Assembly (NCBI RefSeq): GCF_009932335.1
Contig: NZ_BLJF01000001.1
Coordinates: 2,914,001-2,978,000 of the forward strand
Direction: 5' to 3'
DNA: 64,000 nt
Origin: Pseudomonas asiatica
Lineage (GTDB): Bacteria > Pseudomonadota > Gammaproteobacteria > Pseudomonadales > Pseudomonadaceae
Shown one piece after another: positions 14,077 through 22,494 of this stretch; position 1 is the stretch's first letter, and every line of letters begins with the position of its first letter. Made by a program: the position numbers and the translations under genes. The notes under the pieces were generated by a model. It saw only the letters and a program-made list of their open reading frames with translations, was not told the origin of the DNA and did not search any database.

Positions 14077-14748
14077 CTAGAAGGAGCCATGCACTCGCAC
14101 GACCACCCCCAGAAACTCGCAGCCTTCCTCACACAACAGCGCCGGGTAGTTGCTGTTGAGTGCCTTCAGGTACCGTTGCCCACCTTCCTCCGCCAACTCA
14201 CGGAAGATCGCCGGTTTGCCCGGCTGACGAGCGATAACAAGACGCCCTGGCTCGGCATCTACCCCAGGGTCCACCAACATCCGCATGCCCTGCGGCACAC
14301 TGCGCCCGCTGACAGCACTCATCGCATCATTCTCGACGGTCAGCCAGAACGCCTTGCCTTGGGCCAGGTAGTCCGTCTGCTCGAAAACGCCAGGCTCCGC
14401 GCCCTCTGCAACACCTGGCTCATCCCAACCCAGCACCGGGTAGCGGAAGCACACGATGTCTTGCATGAGGTCCAGATCGTCATCGGCGCCATCCACCTCG
14501 TAAACGCTCGGCTCCCCGTCCTGCCCCTGAATGCGCAGCTGCAAGCTGACGCTGTAATGGGGCATGCCAATCTCGACGAGCGTGCGATTCATCGACTCGA
14601 TCTTCGGCTGACGCCGCTTGTTCACCCAATGCCCCACGCTGCCTTGAGACACGCCAACGCGCTCGGCCAGCTGTTCTTGAGTGAGCCCTAGCTCTTCCAT
14701 CCGGTTACGGACCAGGGCGATCCATTTATCCATATTCATCGCTGCCAT
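14077..14748 (-). CDS. HTH/S24-type (CI-like) repressor, paralogue 1
   Basis: A 223-residue protein with an N-terminal XRE helix-turn-helix (LTQEQLAERVGVSQGSVGHW, residues about 18-37) and a C-terminal LexA/CI-type S24 domain. It is highly similar along its length to the next gene, so the two are tandem paralogues. The expected catalytic serine is replaced: VENDAM here, against VENDSM in the paralogue. The general-base lysine position also appears as Arg (AIFREL). Self-cleavage is therefore unlikely. AGGAGG lies 3 nt before the ATG at 14748; a second ATG at 14739 would have more normal spacing. No other phage genes are nearby. Confidence 0.85.
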   Translation of the reverse strand: MAAMNMDKWIALVRNRMEELGLTQEQLAERVGVSQGSVGHWVNKRRQPKIESMNRTLVEIGMPHYSVSLQLRIQGQDGEPSVYEVDGADDDLDLMQDIVCFRYPVLGWDEPGVAEGAEPGVFEQTDYLAQGKAFWLTVENDAMSAVSGRSVPQGMRMLVDPGVDAEPGRLVIARQPGKPAIFRELAEEGGQRYLKALNSNYPALLCEEGCEFLGVVVRVHGSF

Positions 14749-14846
14749 GAGCCTCCTGCAAAGGCGTGCGTCACGATCAAACCCGACGCGACCGCTGTAG
14801 GAGCGGCCTTGTATCGCGACAGGGCTGCACAGCAGCCCCCGGCAAG

Positions 14847-15500
14847 CTAGAAAACCTCGTGCCCCCGCACGACCACGCCCAGAAACTCGCAGCCTTCTTC
14901 ACACAGGACTGTCGGATAGCGCGTATTCAGCGGCTTGAGCATCTTGTCTCCGCCCTCCTCGACCAACTGCCGCAATACTGCCGGCCGCCCGGGCTGCCGC
15001 GCGATTACCAACCTCCCTGGTTCTGCCGGCAGGCCGGTATCCACCAGCACACGCATGCCCTCAGGCACGCTCTTGCCGCTGGCGGCATTCATCGAGTCGT
15101 TTTCTACCATCAACCAGAATGCATTGCCTGCGGGCATATAGTCCGTCTGTTCGTGGGCCTTGCTTGTCTCTGGCAAAGGTCCCTGCAAGTCAGCCCAACT
15201 CAGCACCGGGAAGCGAAAGCTCGCATACAGCAGCGCTTCGGCCGAAACCGGCTGTTCAGCCGCATAGTGACCAGGCGATTCGCGCACGATATCGCGCTCC
15301 ACCACCATGACTTGGGCTTCCAGAAACACCAGCCCAAGCTTTTCGAGCTTTTCGTTGATGGTTTCAAGCGTCGGCCGCCGCGTGCCACGCAGCCAATGCC
15401 CCACGCCCCCCTGAGTCATGCCCAGGCGCTCGGCCAGTTTGAGCTGGCTGAGATTGTGTTCGCGCTTGTAGCGCTTGAGAAATGCGTTCCAGTTTTCCAT
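14847..15500 (-). CDS. HTH/S24-type (CI-like) repressor, paralogue 2
   Basis: A 217-residue XRE helix-turn-helix (LSQLKLAERLGMTQGGVGHW) plus S24 dimerisation/peptidase-like domain. VENDSM keeps a serine, but the usual lysine position reads AVLRQL, so catalysis is doubtful. The start at 15500 (MENWNAFLKRYK) fits the family; the extension to 15536 reads through an apparent operator. Both paralogues share the same C-terminus (LCEEGCEFLGVVV). The spacer to the divergent gene at 15631 contains inverted repeats and is probably autoregulated. Confidence 0.85.
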   Translation of the reverse strand: MENWNAFLKRYKREHNLSQLKLAERLGMTQGGVGHWLRGTRRPTLETINEKLEKLGLVFLEAQVMVVERDIVRESPGHYAAEQPVSAEALLYASFRFPVLSWADLQGPLPETSKAHEQTDYMPAGNAFWLMVENDSMNAASGKSVPEGMRVLVDTGLPAEPGRLVIARQPGRPAVLRQLVEEGGDKMLKPLNTRYPTVLCEEGCEFLGVVVRGHEVF

Positions 15501-15519
15501 GAGCGGCAACAATACGGAC

Positions 15520-15540
15520 TGTATTACTCGCAGCAATACA
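15520..15540. promoter_or_regulatory. Probable repressor operator
   Basis: TGTATT (15520-15525) and AATACA (15535-15540) form a 21-bp inverted repeat just upstream of the repressor start at 15500. A second imperfect repeat, GATAG...CTATC, lies at about 15564-15587 in the AT-rich spacer. Position suggests autoregulation; no promoter was assigned with confidence. Confidence 0.5.
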
Positions 15541-15630
15541 CAATCTGAATTATTTATTTTTCGATAGATAGTACAGACTGACCTATCCTGTGATTCCCGC
15601 GTGTTTGAAGGGAAACCAGAAGGTATCGCG

Positions 15631-15942
15631 ATGAAACATCCGAAAAACGACGAAACAGATCTCGACAGCGAAGCCGCCCGCCGCGCTCTCGACTACTACC
15701 TCAACCCCAACCCGCCGCGCCCCACCTTGGACAACAGGATCTGGACCCTGCACGAGGGCGTAACCACCGACCAGGCCCAGGAGCACGCCATCGCCCTGCT
15801 GCGCTGCGCCGCCGCCACCGCGCAGGAAACCGCCACCCACCAGCACGGCAGCCAGCGCGAACTGACCTTTGCCCTGATGCACATGATGGACATGGCGCGC
15901 GCACTGCTCGAGCACAAACGCACCGTGGAATCGGGTTTGTAA
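15631..15942 (+). CDS. Small Pseudomonas-type protein (DUF3077/DUF6124-like)
   Basis: A 103-residue soluble protein: acidic N-terminus, ARRALDYYLNPNPP, then a mostly helical half with QEHAIALLRCAAATAQETA and a final helix ALMHMMDMARALLEHK. This layout resembles the small DUF3077/DUF6124-type proteins common in Pseudomonas, of unknown function. The start at 15631 is supported by AGAAGG 8 nt upstream; the upstream in-frame GTG at 15601 lacks a ribosome site. It is divergent from repressor 2 and may be controlled by it. Confidence 0.75.
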   Translation: MKHPKNDETDLDSEAARRALDYYLNPNPPRPTLDNRIWTLHEGVTTDQAQEHAIALLRCAAATAQETATHQHGSQRELTFALMHMMDMARALLEHKRTVESGL

Positions 15943-16051
15943 GCAAGAAAGAAGGGAGAGAACGTGATGGCCGGGTAACGGCGAAGGCCCCGATTGCCGG
16001 GACAAGGAAGCGCACCGGTAAAACTTTTTTACCGGATTACCGAAAATTCAT

Positions 16052-16080
16052 TTGACTGGCAAATGATAACGATTATTATT
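16052..16080 (+). promoter_or_regulatory. prrF promoter with Fur box
   Basis: A sigma-70 promoter TTGACT (16052-16057), 16-bp spacer, TATTAT (16074-16079). A Fur-box-like stretch AATGATAACGATTATTATT (16062-16080) covers the spacer and -10, as expected for iron-dependent repression. Confidence 0.82.
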
Positions 16081-16085
16081 GCACT

Positions 16086-16196
16086 CAGCTGATCGCGAGA
16101 TCTGCTGGATAACCTGGAGCTTAGGTCGCTCTCAGATTATCTCCTCATCAGGCTAATCACGGTTTTTGACCCAGCTTTTTGCTGGGTCTTTTTTTT
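16086..16196 (+). ncRNA. prrF: PrrF iron-responsive small RNA
   Basis: An RNA gene of about 110 nt between the Fur-boxed promoter and a strong terminator. It contains the PrrF core CAGATTATCTCCTCATCAGG, followed by CTAATCACGGTTTTTGACC, as remembered from Pseudomonas PrrF1/PrrF2. PrrF represses mRNAs of iron-rich proteins when iron is scarce. The 5' end near 16086 is inferred from the -10. Only one copy is in this window; P. putida carries its two copies at separate loci. Confidence 0.9.
16168..16196 (+). terminator. Intrinsic terminator of prrF
   Basis: GACCCAGC (16168-16175), TTTTT loop, GCTGGGTC (16181-16188), then eight T: a perfect 8-bp stem with a U-tract. Confidence 0.93.
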
Positions 16197-16291
16197 GGCT
16201 CTTCAGGCTAATGAAGATCGTGATGGCGCGCATGATAGCAAAGGTGTTTCAGGGCGTGAACGCTCATTACAAAACTTTGCGGAATCAGCAC

Positions 16292-16310
16292 TTGAGAATC
16301 AATCTCGTTT
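16292..16310. promoter_or_regulatory. Possible second Fur box
   Basis: TTGAGAATCAATCTCGTTT, 71 bp before the gene at 16381, resembles Fur boxes seen at FecI-type sigma genes (GAGAAT...ATCTC dyad). No clear promoter could be placed beside it. Confidence 0.45.
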
Positions 16311-16380
16311 CACCTACGCTGATCACGCATCACGGAAGATGCCCCCATCCCTCCCCCCTCCATAGAGCAAGGAGCTGTCC

Positions 16381-16896
16381 ATGAGCCGTCTGCTGCTGCC
16401 ACTTGAGCACCCAAACCCTGCTGCCGAACATCATGCCGACGACGCCCTGCTGCACGCCCTGAGACGCCTGCCACGGCGTGTGCAACAAGTATTCCTGCTC
16501 AACCGCCTCGACCAGCTGGACTTCGCCATCATCGCCGCCCGCCTCGACCTGCCATTGGCGAGCATCGAGCGGCACATGGACCAGGCACTGCAGGCCGGTC
16601 GCTCGCGCCGGGATGTGCTGGCGAGTGTTGCCGGGCAATGGTATGTGCGCTTGCAGAGCCCACAGGTGACGGCGTGCGAGCGGATCGATTTTCGCCGTTG
16701 GCTGGATGCGGACATGGCGAACTTGCAGGCGTTTCATGACACGGAAATGCACTGGCGCAGCCTGTTGGCACCGGCACGGCAACTGGGCCAGGATGGTTGG
16801 TACCGGCAAGGTCGGGCGGCGCTGTCGTTGGGCGGCTGTTCAGTTGCGGTCGGGCTTGGCGTGGCGGCGTTGGTGCTGCTTGGTTTCTGGGCCTGA
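16381..16896 (+). CDS. Chimeric sigma-70 region-4-like / FecR N-terminal (DUF4880) membrane protein
   Basis: A 171-residue protein. Residues about 20-70 resemble region 4 of FecI-type ECF sigma factors (ALRRLPRRVQQVFLLNRLDQ, then LDFAIIAARLDLPLASIERH). Residues about 80-122 match the cytoplasmic FecR N-terminus, DUF4880 (AGQWYVRLQSP, CERIDFRRWLDADMANLQAF). One transmembrane helix closes it (VAVGLGVAALVLLGFWA). Sigma region 2 and the periplasmic FecR domain are absent. It starts cleanly, with AAGGAG 7 nt before the ATG, and has no internal stops, so it is not simple debris. It may be a membrane-tethered anti-sigma-like or regulatory protein, or a fused remnant of a fecIR pair. A Fur-like box and prrF lie upstream. 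Confidence 0.7.
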   Translation: MSRLLLPLEHPNPAAEHHADDALLHALRRLPRRVQQVFLLNRLDQLDFAIIAARLDLPLASIERHMDQALQAGRSRRDVLASVAGQWYVRLQSPQVTACERIDFRRWLDADMANLQAFHDTEMHWRSLLAPARQLGQDGWYRQGRAALSLGGCSVAVGLGVAALVLLGFWA

Positions 16897-16949
16897 TCAA
16901 CACCTGCGCGACACCGTTATCGTTTTCACCGCGGATGGCTCGTTTGTTA

Positions 16950-18140
16950 TCAAGTTCGAGTGCTGGTCAGCGTTTCCGTCAGGCGGGCAAGCAGTAGCCA
17001 TCCGCACAAACTGACACCCAGGAACAGAAGCCCCAGGCTCACCGGCAGCTCGCTTTCGACGCCAGCAACAAGACTGCCGGCCAAACCACCACCTGCGAAC
17101 AACAATGTCGTATTCAGCGACGCTGCCGCACCGGCCTGCTGCGGGTAACGCGCCAAGGCCTGGGTCGTTGCAGCCGGACGCACCAGCGTTGTCCCGGTCG
17201 TGCAAATGATCATCGGCAGCAGCAGCCCCGCCACCGTCAATCCCGCTACCTGTTCCCAGATCACCAGTGTGATGCCCCCGGCAGCAATCAGCAGGAATCC
17301 CGTCTTGATCTGAAACTGCGGGGTTACGCGATTGTTCAAGTAGGTCGCGGTTGCTCCGCCAGCGATATACGCAAGCCCATAGGCGATAAATACCACCGAG
17401 AATTGATATGGCGTCAGCCCCAGGCTGTCCAACAACGCCAATGGCGCGACAACGATGAAGGAAAAATGGCAGGCAAACGCCAGGCTGGCCAGCAGGGAGT
17501 GCGCAAGATAGGTCGTATCACGCAGCATGACCCAATAGCTGCGCATGCCCGAAGTACGGCCTCGCGATGCAGGCGTATCCTGCAGCAATGCATATGACAG
17601 GCATGAAACGATCACGGCGATGAAAGCGAATACCGTAAAGCTGCCCTTCCAGCCAAAGGATTGTTGGAGAAAAGCGCCTGCGACCGGTGACAACGAGATG
17701 AACAGCCCACTTGCGCTGGTCAGCAGGATACGCATGGCATTGCGCTGCCTACCACTGTACAGATCCTGCACGAGCGCCTGGCCCAGCGCGAAACTCCCGC
17801 AACCCAAGGCCTGCAGCAAACGGAACGCCATGAACGTCTCATAGCGGGTTGAAAGTACACAACCCATTGCCCCTGCAATGGACACTCCCAACCCAGCGAG
17901 CAACAACCGCTTGCGCCCCATGCCATCCGACAATGGCCCGATCACGATTTGCGCCAAGGCGACACCAAGCGCAAAGAAGCTCACCGAGTAAGCTATCTGC
18001 TGTGGCTCGACGTGAAACTCGCCTGCGAGCGCCGGGAATGACGGCAGGATCACATCCAGAGGGAATACGCCCAATAGACACAATAGAATCAGCAAGGCCG
18101 AGCGCACAAAGCTACTGAGCGAACCCAAGGGCTGATTCAC
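16950..18140 (-). CDS. MFS drug-efflux-type transporter (Bcr/CflA family)
   Basis: A 396-residue, 12-helix major facilitator. The family D-helix signature is visible at GPLSDGMGRKRLLLAGLG, with the start of a Bcr/CflA type (LLGVFPLDVILPSFPAL) and LLQALGCGSFALGQALVQDL in helix 4. These are proton antiporters exporting drugs, sulfonamides or metabolites; the substrate is unknown here. The start is GTG at 18140 with GAGG upstream. It converges with the gene at 16381 and faces away from the LysR gene. Spacer 18141-18379 (239 bp) shows no gene. Confidence 0.87.
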   Translation of the reverse strand: MNQPLGSLSSFVRSALLILLCLLGVFPLDVILPSFPALAGEFHVEPQQIAYSVSFFALGVALAQIVIGPLSDGMGRKRLLLAGLGVSIAGAMGCVLSTRYETFMAFRLLQALGCGSFALGQALVQDLYSGRQRNAMRILLTSASGLFISLSPVAGAFLQQSFGWKGSFTVFAFIAVIVSCLSYALLQDTPASRGRTSGMRSYWVMLRDTTYLAHSLLASLAFACHFSFIVVAPLALLDSLGLTPYQFSVVFIAYGLAYIAGGATATYLNNRVTPQFQIKTGFLLIAAGGITLVIWEQVAGLTVAGLLLPMIICTTGTTLVRPAATTQALARYPQQAGAAASLNTTLLFAGGGLAGSLVAGVESELPVSLGLLFLGVSLCGWLLLARLTETLTSTRT

Positions 18141-18379
18141 GCTACCAACCTCGCCTTCTTGTATTGCCGGAAGTAGTCACTGGAAACTCCATGAAAGCGC
18201 CGAGCCCTGATGGTAGCGACACCCTGAAGATGTACAACCCGAACCGGGCAGCGAAACTTCCGATAGCGTTGTAGGGCTTTTCCCTTGTTGCTTATTACCG
18301 TTGAGTTCTGGTGCTATCCAGCCTTCTGCTGACTCGATAGCCGGCCCCTAGCGCAGTTGATCTGTTGTGCAAACTGCTC

Positions 18380-19300
18380 TCAGTAATTGAAGTCATGACC
18401 GAGCTGGCCCTGCATCCATTCAAGGAACTGTCGAACCCTGGGGGTTTCAGCATGGCCTCGAGGAAATACCAGGTGGTGGGCACTGACGGGCGTCGCCAAG
18501 TCTTCTGCAAATACCGGTACCAACTCGCCTCGGGCAATGTAGTCCTGCGCCAGCAGGGAACTTTCCAAGGCCACCCCATACCCGTGGCTGGCGGCCTCCA
18601 GGCTCATGTAGGAGCGATCGAAGCTCAGGGCGTAAGGGGTTTGAGGCAACGCCACGCCTTGCTGGGCGAACCATTGGGGCCACTGCACCAATGCGGCTTC
18701 CGACAGGATCAGGTTCTGCCCCAGCAGATCGCCCGGCTGCTTGATAGGCGTACGCTCGAGAAGCTGTGGCGAGGCCAGCACGGTTGCACGTTCATGCCGG
18801 ATGGTACGCACTTCCAGGCTGGGCCAGTTGGGGTAGCCATGACGGATATCCAGATCGATCTGATGGCGGCCGAAGTGCAGCGACTCGTAGGAGCACGACA
18901 GGTTGATCTGGATCTGCGGATGACTGTTACGAAAATGGTCCAGGCGCGGCAGCAACCAGAGCAGGCCAAAGCTGGGCGCGGAATGAAGCCGCAAGCAATC
19001 GAAGCCCACCGAGTTGCCGGCGCGCTCGGTGGCCGTAGCCAGGCTTTGCAATATGCCTGATACCTCGCGCAGGTACTGCTCTCCGGCCGGGGTCAATGCA
19101 ACACCGCGCGCCTCGCGAATGAACAATGGACGACCGATCAAGGCTTCCAGGTTAGCGATCTGGTGGCTCACCGCAGAGGGCGTGAGGTTCAACTGCTCTG
19201 CGGCCCGTGCAACGTTGGCGAAACGAGCGACTTGCTCGAAGGCCTGAATTGCTTTCAGGGAAGGGATCTGAGGCGATTTTCTGAGGATGTCCAGGCTCAT
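18380..19300 (-). CDS. LysR-family regulator (GcvA-like)
   Basis: A 306-residue LysR protein: winged helix at residues about 12-70 (FANVARAAEQLNLTPSAVSH, then QIANLEALIGRPLF) and a periplasmic-binding-like effector domain (RLHSAPSFGLLWLLPRLDHF; SHGYGVALESSLL). The short QIPSLKAIQAFEQ opening resembles the GcvA group. The start at 19300 has AGGA 7 nt upstream; the in-frame extension to 19363 does not. It is divergent from the SDR-MFS-transketolase run and is its likely regulator. Confidence 0.9.
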   Translation of the reverse strand: MSLDILRKSPQIPSLKAIQAFEQVARFANVARAAEQLNLTPSAVSHQIANLEALIGRPLFIREARGVALTPAGEQYLREVSGILQSLATATERAGNSVGFDCLRLHSAPSFGLLWLLPRLDHFRNSHPQIQINLSCSYESLHFGRHQIDLDIRHGYPNWPSLEVRTIRHERATVLASPQLLERTPIKQPGDLLGQNLILSEAALVQWPQWFAQQGVALPQTPYALSFDRSYMSLEAASHGYGVALESSLLAQDYIARGELVPVFAEDLATPVSAHHLVFPRGHAETPRVRQFLEWMQGQLGHDFNY

Positions 19301-19498
19301 GACCATTTCCTGAAGGATTCGAAGCGATACCAAGGCTTTTACCTTCCTGTAAGCCCAAGGCACAAGTCGAGGGCTGAATTTTTTTCAGCACCGGGTGAAG
19401 GAGGCAGCGTTGCTCGGGTTGCTGTCCGGGACGAAGCTGTGCCTATCGGTTCTGCCTGGAACCGCCGCTCACAACAACAACCATCTGGAGCACCTTCG

Positions 19499-20248
19499 AT
19501 GCTGTTAACAGGAAAATTTGCCGTGATCACTGGCGCGGCCTCTGCCCGCGGCATCGGCCGCGCAACAGCCCAGGCGTTTGCCGCTCAGGGCGCCAAAGTC
19601 GCGATCCTGGACCTGGACGCCTCCGCCGCGACCGAGGCTGCCGCTTCACTGGGCGAAGGCCACCTCGGCGTGGCTGCCAACGTTGCCGATGAAGCACAAG
19701 TGCGTGATGCCATCGCTCAAGTGCTCGCGCAATTCGGTCGGATCGACGTGCTGGTAAACAATGCCGGCATCACTCAGCCGGTGAAAACCCTGGAAATCAC
19801 CGGGGCTGACTATGACCGGATTCTCAACGTGAACCTGCGTGGCACATTGTTGATGTCCCAGGCGGTGATCCCAACCATGCGGGCGCAACGCGCCGGCAGC
19901 ATCATCTGCATGTCATCTGTGTCTGCCCAGCGTGGTGGCGGCATCTTCGGTGGCCCTCACTACAGCGCGGCGAAGGCTGGCGTACTCGGTCTGGGCAAGG
20001 CGATGGCCCGTGAACTGGGACCGGACAATATTCGCGTCAACTCGATCACGCCAGGCCTGATTCACACTGACATCACCGGTGGCCTCATGCAGGATGAGCG
20101 CCGTCACGCCATCATCGAAGGCATCCCCTTGGGCCGCCTGGGCGAGGCGCGCGATGTCGCCAATGCAGCTTTGTTCCTGGCCAGTGACCTGTCCAGCTAC
20201 CTGACGGGCATTACCCTGGATGTCAACGGCGGGATGCTGATCCACTGA
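19499..20248 (+). CDS. Short-chain dehydrogenase/reductase
   Basis: A 249-residue classical SDR. The NAD-binding motif is ITGAASARGIGRA, with two extra residues before GIG; then VNVLVNNAG-type ID (DVLVNNAGI) and the catalytic set Ser (SIICMSSVS), Tyr-x3-Lys (HYSAAKAG). Asp in ILDLDAS after strand 2 suggests NAD(H) rather than NADP(H). GGAG lies 8 nt before the ATG at 19499. First gene of a four-gene run; probably oxidises or reduces a hydroxyl of the imported substrate. Confidence 0.9.
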   Translation: MLLTGKFAVITGAASARGIGRATAQAFAAQGAKVAILDLDASAATEAAASLGEGHLGVAANVADEAQVRDAIAQVLAQFGRIDVLVNNAGITQPVKTLEITGADYDRILNVNLRGTLLMSQAVIPTMRAQRAGSIICMSSVSAQRGGGIFGGPHYSAAKAGVLGLGKAMARELGPDNIRVNSITPGLIHTDITGGLMQDERRHAIIEGIPLGRLGEARDVANAALFLASDLSSYLTGITLDVNGGMLIH

Positions 20249-20323
20249 GCACCCGGTGCATCGTGACCTGCACCCGAGCCCGGCGCAGGTCACGCGTTCG
20301 ATAACAACAAGAGATCAGAACGA

Positions 20324-21622
20324 ATGACCACATTAGCGCTCGATGCGGTATCCGCCGCACGCAGCAGTGCCTACCGTAAAACGGCCTGGCGACTGATGCC
20401 TTTTCTCATGCTCTGCTACCTGTGCGCCTATCTGGACAGGGTCAATGTCGGCTTTGCGAAGCTGCAGATGATGGACGACCTGGCCCTTTCCGAAGCGGTC
20501 TATGGGCTGGGCGCCGGCATGTTCTTCATTGGCTACTTTCTCTGCGAGGTGCCCAGCAACATCATTCTGCACAAAGTGGGCGCTCGACGCTGGATCGCTC
20601 GCATCATGATCACCTGGGGCATCATCTCGGCGATGTTCGCCCTGGTGGAGACAGCCTGGCAATTCTATACCCTGCGCTTTTTGCTGGGGATCGCCGAAGC
20701 AGGCCTGGCACCAGGGCTTCTGCTGTACCTGACCTATTGGTTCCCGTCTTACCGCCGAGCGAAGATGACCGCGCTGTGGTTCATCGCGATTCCGCTGTCG
20801 GGCATGATCGGCGGCCCCTTGTCGGGTTGGATCATGGAGCGCTTTGCCGGCGTTCACGGCTGGGCGGGCTGGCAGTGGATGTTCCTGCTCGAAGCCATCC
20901 CCACGGTACTGGTGGGCGTTCTGGTGCTGAGCTACCTGAAGGATGGCGTCGATCAGGCACACTGGTTGAGCGACGAAGAAAAAGCCCTGGTGCGCAAGGA
21001 ACTGGCTGAAGACGAACAACACAAGGTAAACCACGGCTCGGTGGCCGACTTCATCCGCGACCGTCGGCTCTGGTTGCTGGCGGGCATCTACTTCTGCGTA
21101 GTGATGGGCCAGTACGCAATCACGTTCTGGCTACCCACACTGGTACGCAATGCCGGCGTCAGCGAACCTTTGCACATCGGCCTGCTGACCAGCCTGCCGT
21201 ACCTGTGTGCCATCGTCGCGATGCTGTGGGCCGGGCGCAGCGGCGACCGTCACCGTGAACGCCGCTGGCACCTGGCGATCCCCATGTTGATCGGTGCACT
21301 GGGCCTGAGCCTCGCCGCAGCACTGGGCAGCAACCTGACGTTGTCGATCCTCAGCCTGTGCCTCGCTGCGGCTGGAGTGCTATCCGCCTCTTCACTGTTC
21401 TGGATGCTGCCCACCACGCTGTTGGGAGGTGTATCGGCGGCGGCAGGCATCGCGGCGGTGAACAGTTTCGCCAACCTCGCCGGCTTCTGCTCGCCCTACC
21501 TGATCGGCTGGGTCACTACCACCTTGGGCAGCAATGCCATCGGCATGTATCTCATCACGGCGGTACTCATGTCTGGCGCCTTCCTGGTGTCGCGAGTACC
21601 GGCCCATCTGGTCAATCGTTGA
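20324..21622 (+). CDS. MFS transporter, anion:cation symporter family
   Basis: A 432-residue, 12-helix permease of the ACS family (glucarate/tartrate/phthalate type): CAYLDRVNVGFAKLQM at helix 1, FFIGYFLCEVPSNIIL, and GIAEAGLAPGLLLYLTYWFP in helix 4. Family members carry small hydroxy acids or sugar acids. It lies between the SDR and the split transketolase and is the likely importer of their substrate, which suggests an organic-acid-like compound rather than a neutral sugar. Confidence 0.9.
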   Translation: MTTLALDAVSAARSSAYRKTAWRLMPFLMLCYLCAYLDRVNVGFAKLQMMDDLALSEAVYGLGAGMFFIGYFLCEVPSNIILHKVGARRWIARIMITWGIISAMFALVETAWQFYTLRFLLGIAEAGLAPGLLLYLTYWFPSYRRAKMTALWFIAIPLSGMIGGPLSGWIMERFAGVHGWAGWQWMFLLEAIPTVLVGVLVLSYLKDGVDQAHWLSDEEKALVRKELAEDEQHKVNHGSVADFIRDRRLWLLAGIYFCVVMGQYAITFWLPTLVRNAGVSEPLHIGLLTSLPYLCAIVAMLWAGRSGDRHRERRWHLAIPMLIGALGLSLAAALGSNLTLSILSLCLAAAGVLSASSLFWMLPTTLLGGVSAAAGIAAVNSFANLAGFCSPYLIGWVTTTLGSNAIGMYLITAVLMSGAFLVSRVPAHLVNR

Positions 21623-21645
21623 TTCGATAAAAAGGAGTCACTTCA

Positions 21646-22494
21646 ATGACTGCTGTGCCTACCTACACCGAGGCGCTGCCGCTGGCTGTGCGCGCTCGCA
21701 ATATCCGCCGCCACGCATTGCGCATGGGGCAAGTCCAGGGCCAGGGCTATGTCGGCCAGGCGCTGGGCGCCGCCGACCTGCTGGCGGTCGCGTATTTCCA
21801 TGCGCTGCGCCTCGACCCCGGCAACCCCGAATGGGAGCAGCGCGACCGTTTCTACCTGTCCATCGGGCACTACGCGATTGCCCTCTATGCCGCACTGATC
21901 GAGGCCGGCGTAATCCCAGAGTATGAGCTTGAAACCTACGGTAGCGACGATAGCCGCTTGCCCATGTCTGGTATGGCTGCCTATACCCCAGGCATGGAGA
22001 TCACCGGTGGCTCGCTCGGCCACGGCTTGGGCATCGCCGTCGGCGCCTGCCTCGGGCTCAAACGCAAGGGGTCGGACAGCTGGGTGTACAACCTGCTGTC
22101 CGATGGCGAGCTCAACGAGGGCTCGACCTGGGAGGCCGCCATGTCGGCCAGCCATTGGCGCCTGGACAACCTGATCGCCATCATCGATGTGAACAACCAG
22201 CAGGCGGATGGCCATTCCAGCGAAGTACTGGCCTTCGAGCCAATCGTCGACCGCTGGCAAGCCTTTGGCTGGTTCGTTCAACGCGTGGACGGCAATGACC
22301 TGGATGCGCTGGTCGGCGCCTTCGACCAGGCCCGTGCCCACGCCGGGGCGCAACCGCGCGTGATCATCTGCGATACCCGCATGGGCAAAGGCGTGCCTTT
22401 CCTGGAAAACCGCGACAAGACGCACTTCATTCGCGTCGATGAAAACGAATGGGACCTCGCCCTGAAAGCGCTGGACGCCGGGAGCCAAGCATGA
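21646..22494 (+). CDS. Transketolase, N-terminal (TPP-binding) subunit
   Basis: A 282-residue split transketolase subunit carrying the pyrophosphate/Mg site: GHGLGIAVGACLGLKRKG, then LSDGELNEGSTWEAAM and DVNNQQADG (GDG...N-type thiamine motif). Full transketolase is about 660 residues; here the two halves are separate genes with a 4-bp ATGA overlap, giving equal expression. It transfers two-carbon ketol units from a ketose donor. No kinase is in the cluster, so phosphorylated substrates must come from elsewhere or are not used. Confidence 0.92.
   Translation: MTAVPTYTEALPLAVRARNIRRHALRMGQVQGQGYVGQALGAADLLAVAYFHALRLDPGNPEWEQRDRFYLSIGHYAIALYAALIEAGVIPEYELETYGSDDSRLPMSGMAAYTPGMEITGGSLGHGLGIAVGACLGLKRKGSDSWVYNLLSDGELNEGSTWEAAMSASHWRLDNLIAIIDVNNQQADGHSSEVLAFEPIVDRWQAFGWFVQRVDGNDLDALVGAFDQARAHAGAQPRVIICDTRMGKGVPFLENRDKTHFIRVDENEWDLALKALDAGSQA

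Noticed and set aside
14077..15942. A prophage, suggested by the two CI-like repressors
   Set aside because: No integrase, replication, structural or lysis genes lie nearby; the neighbours are core genes and REP repeats.
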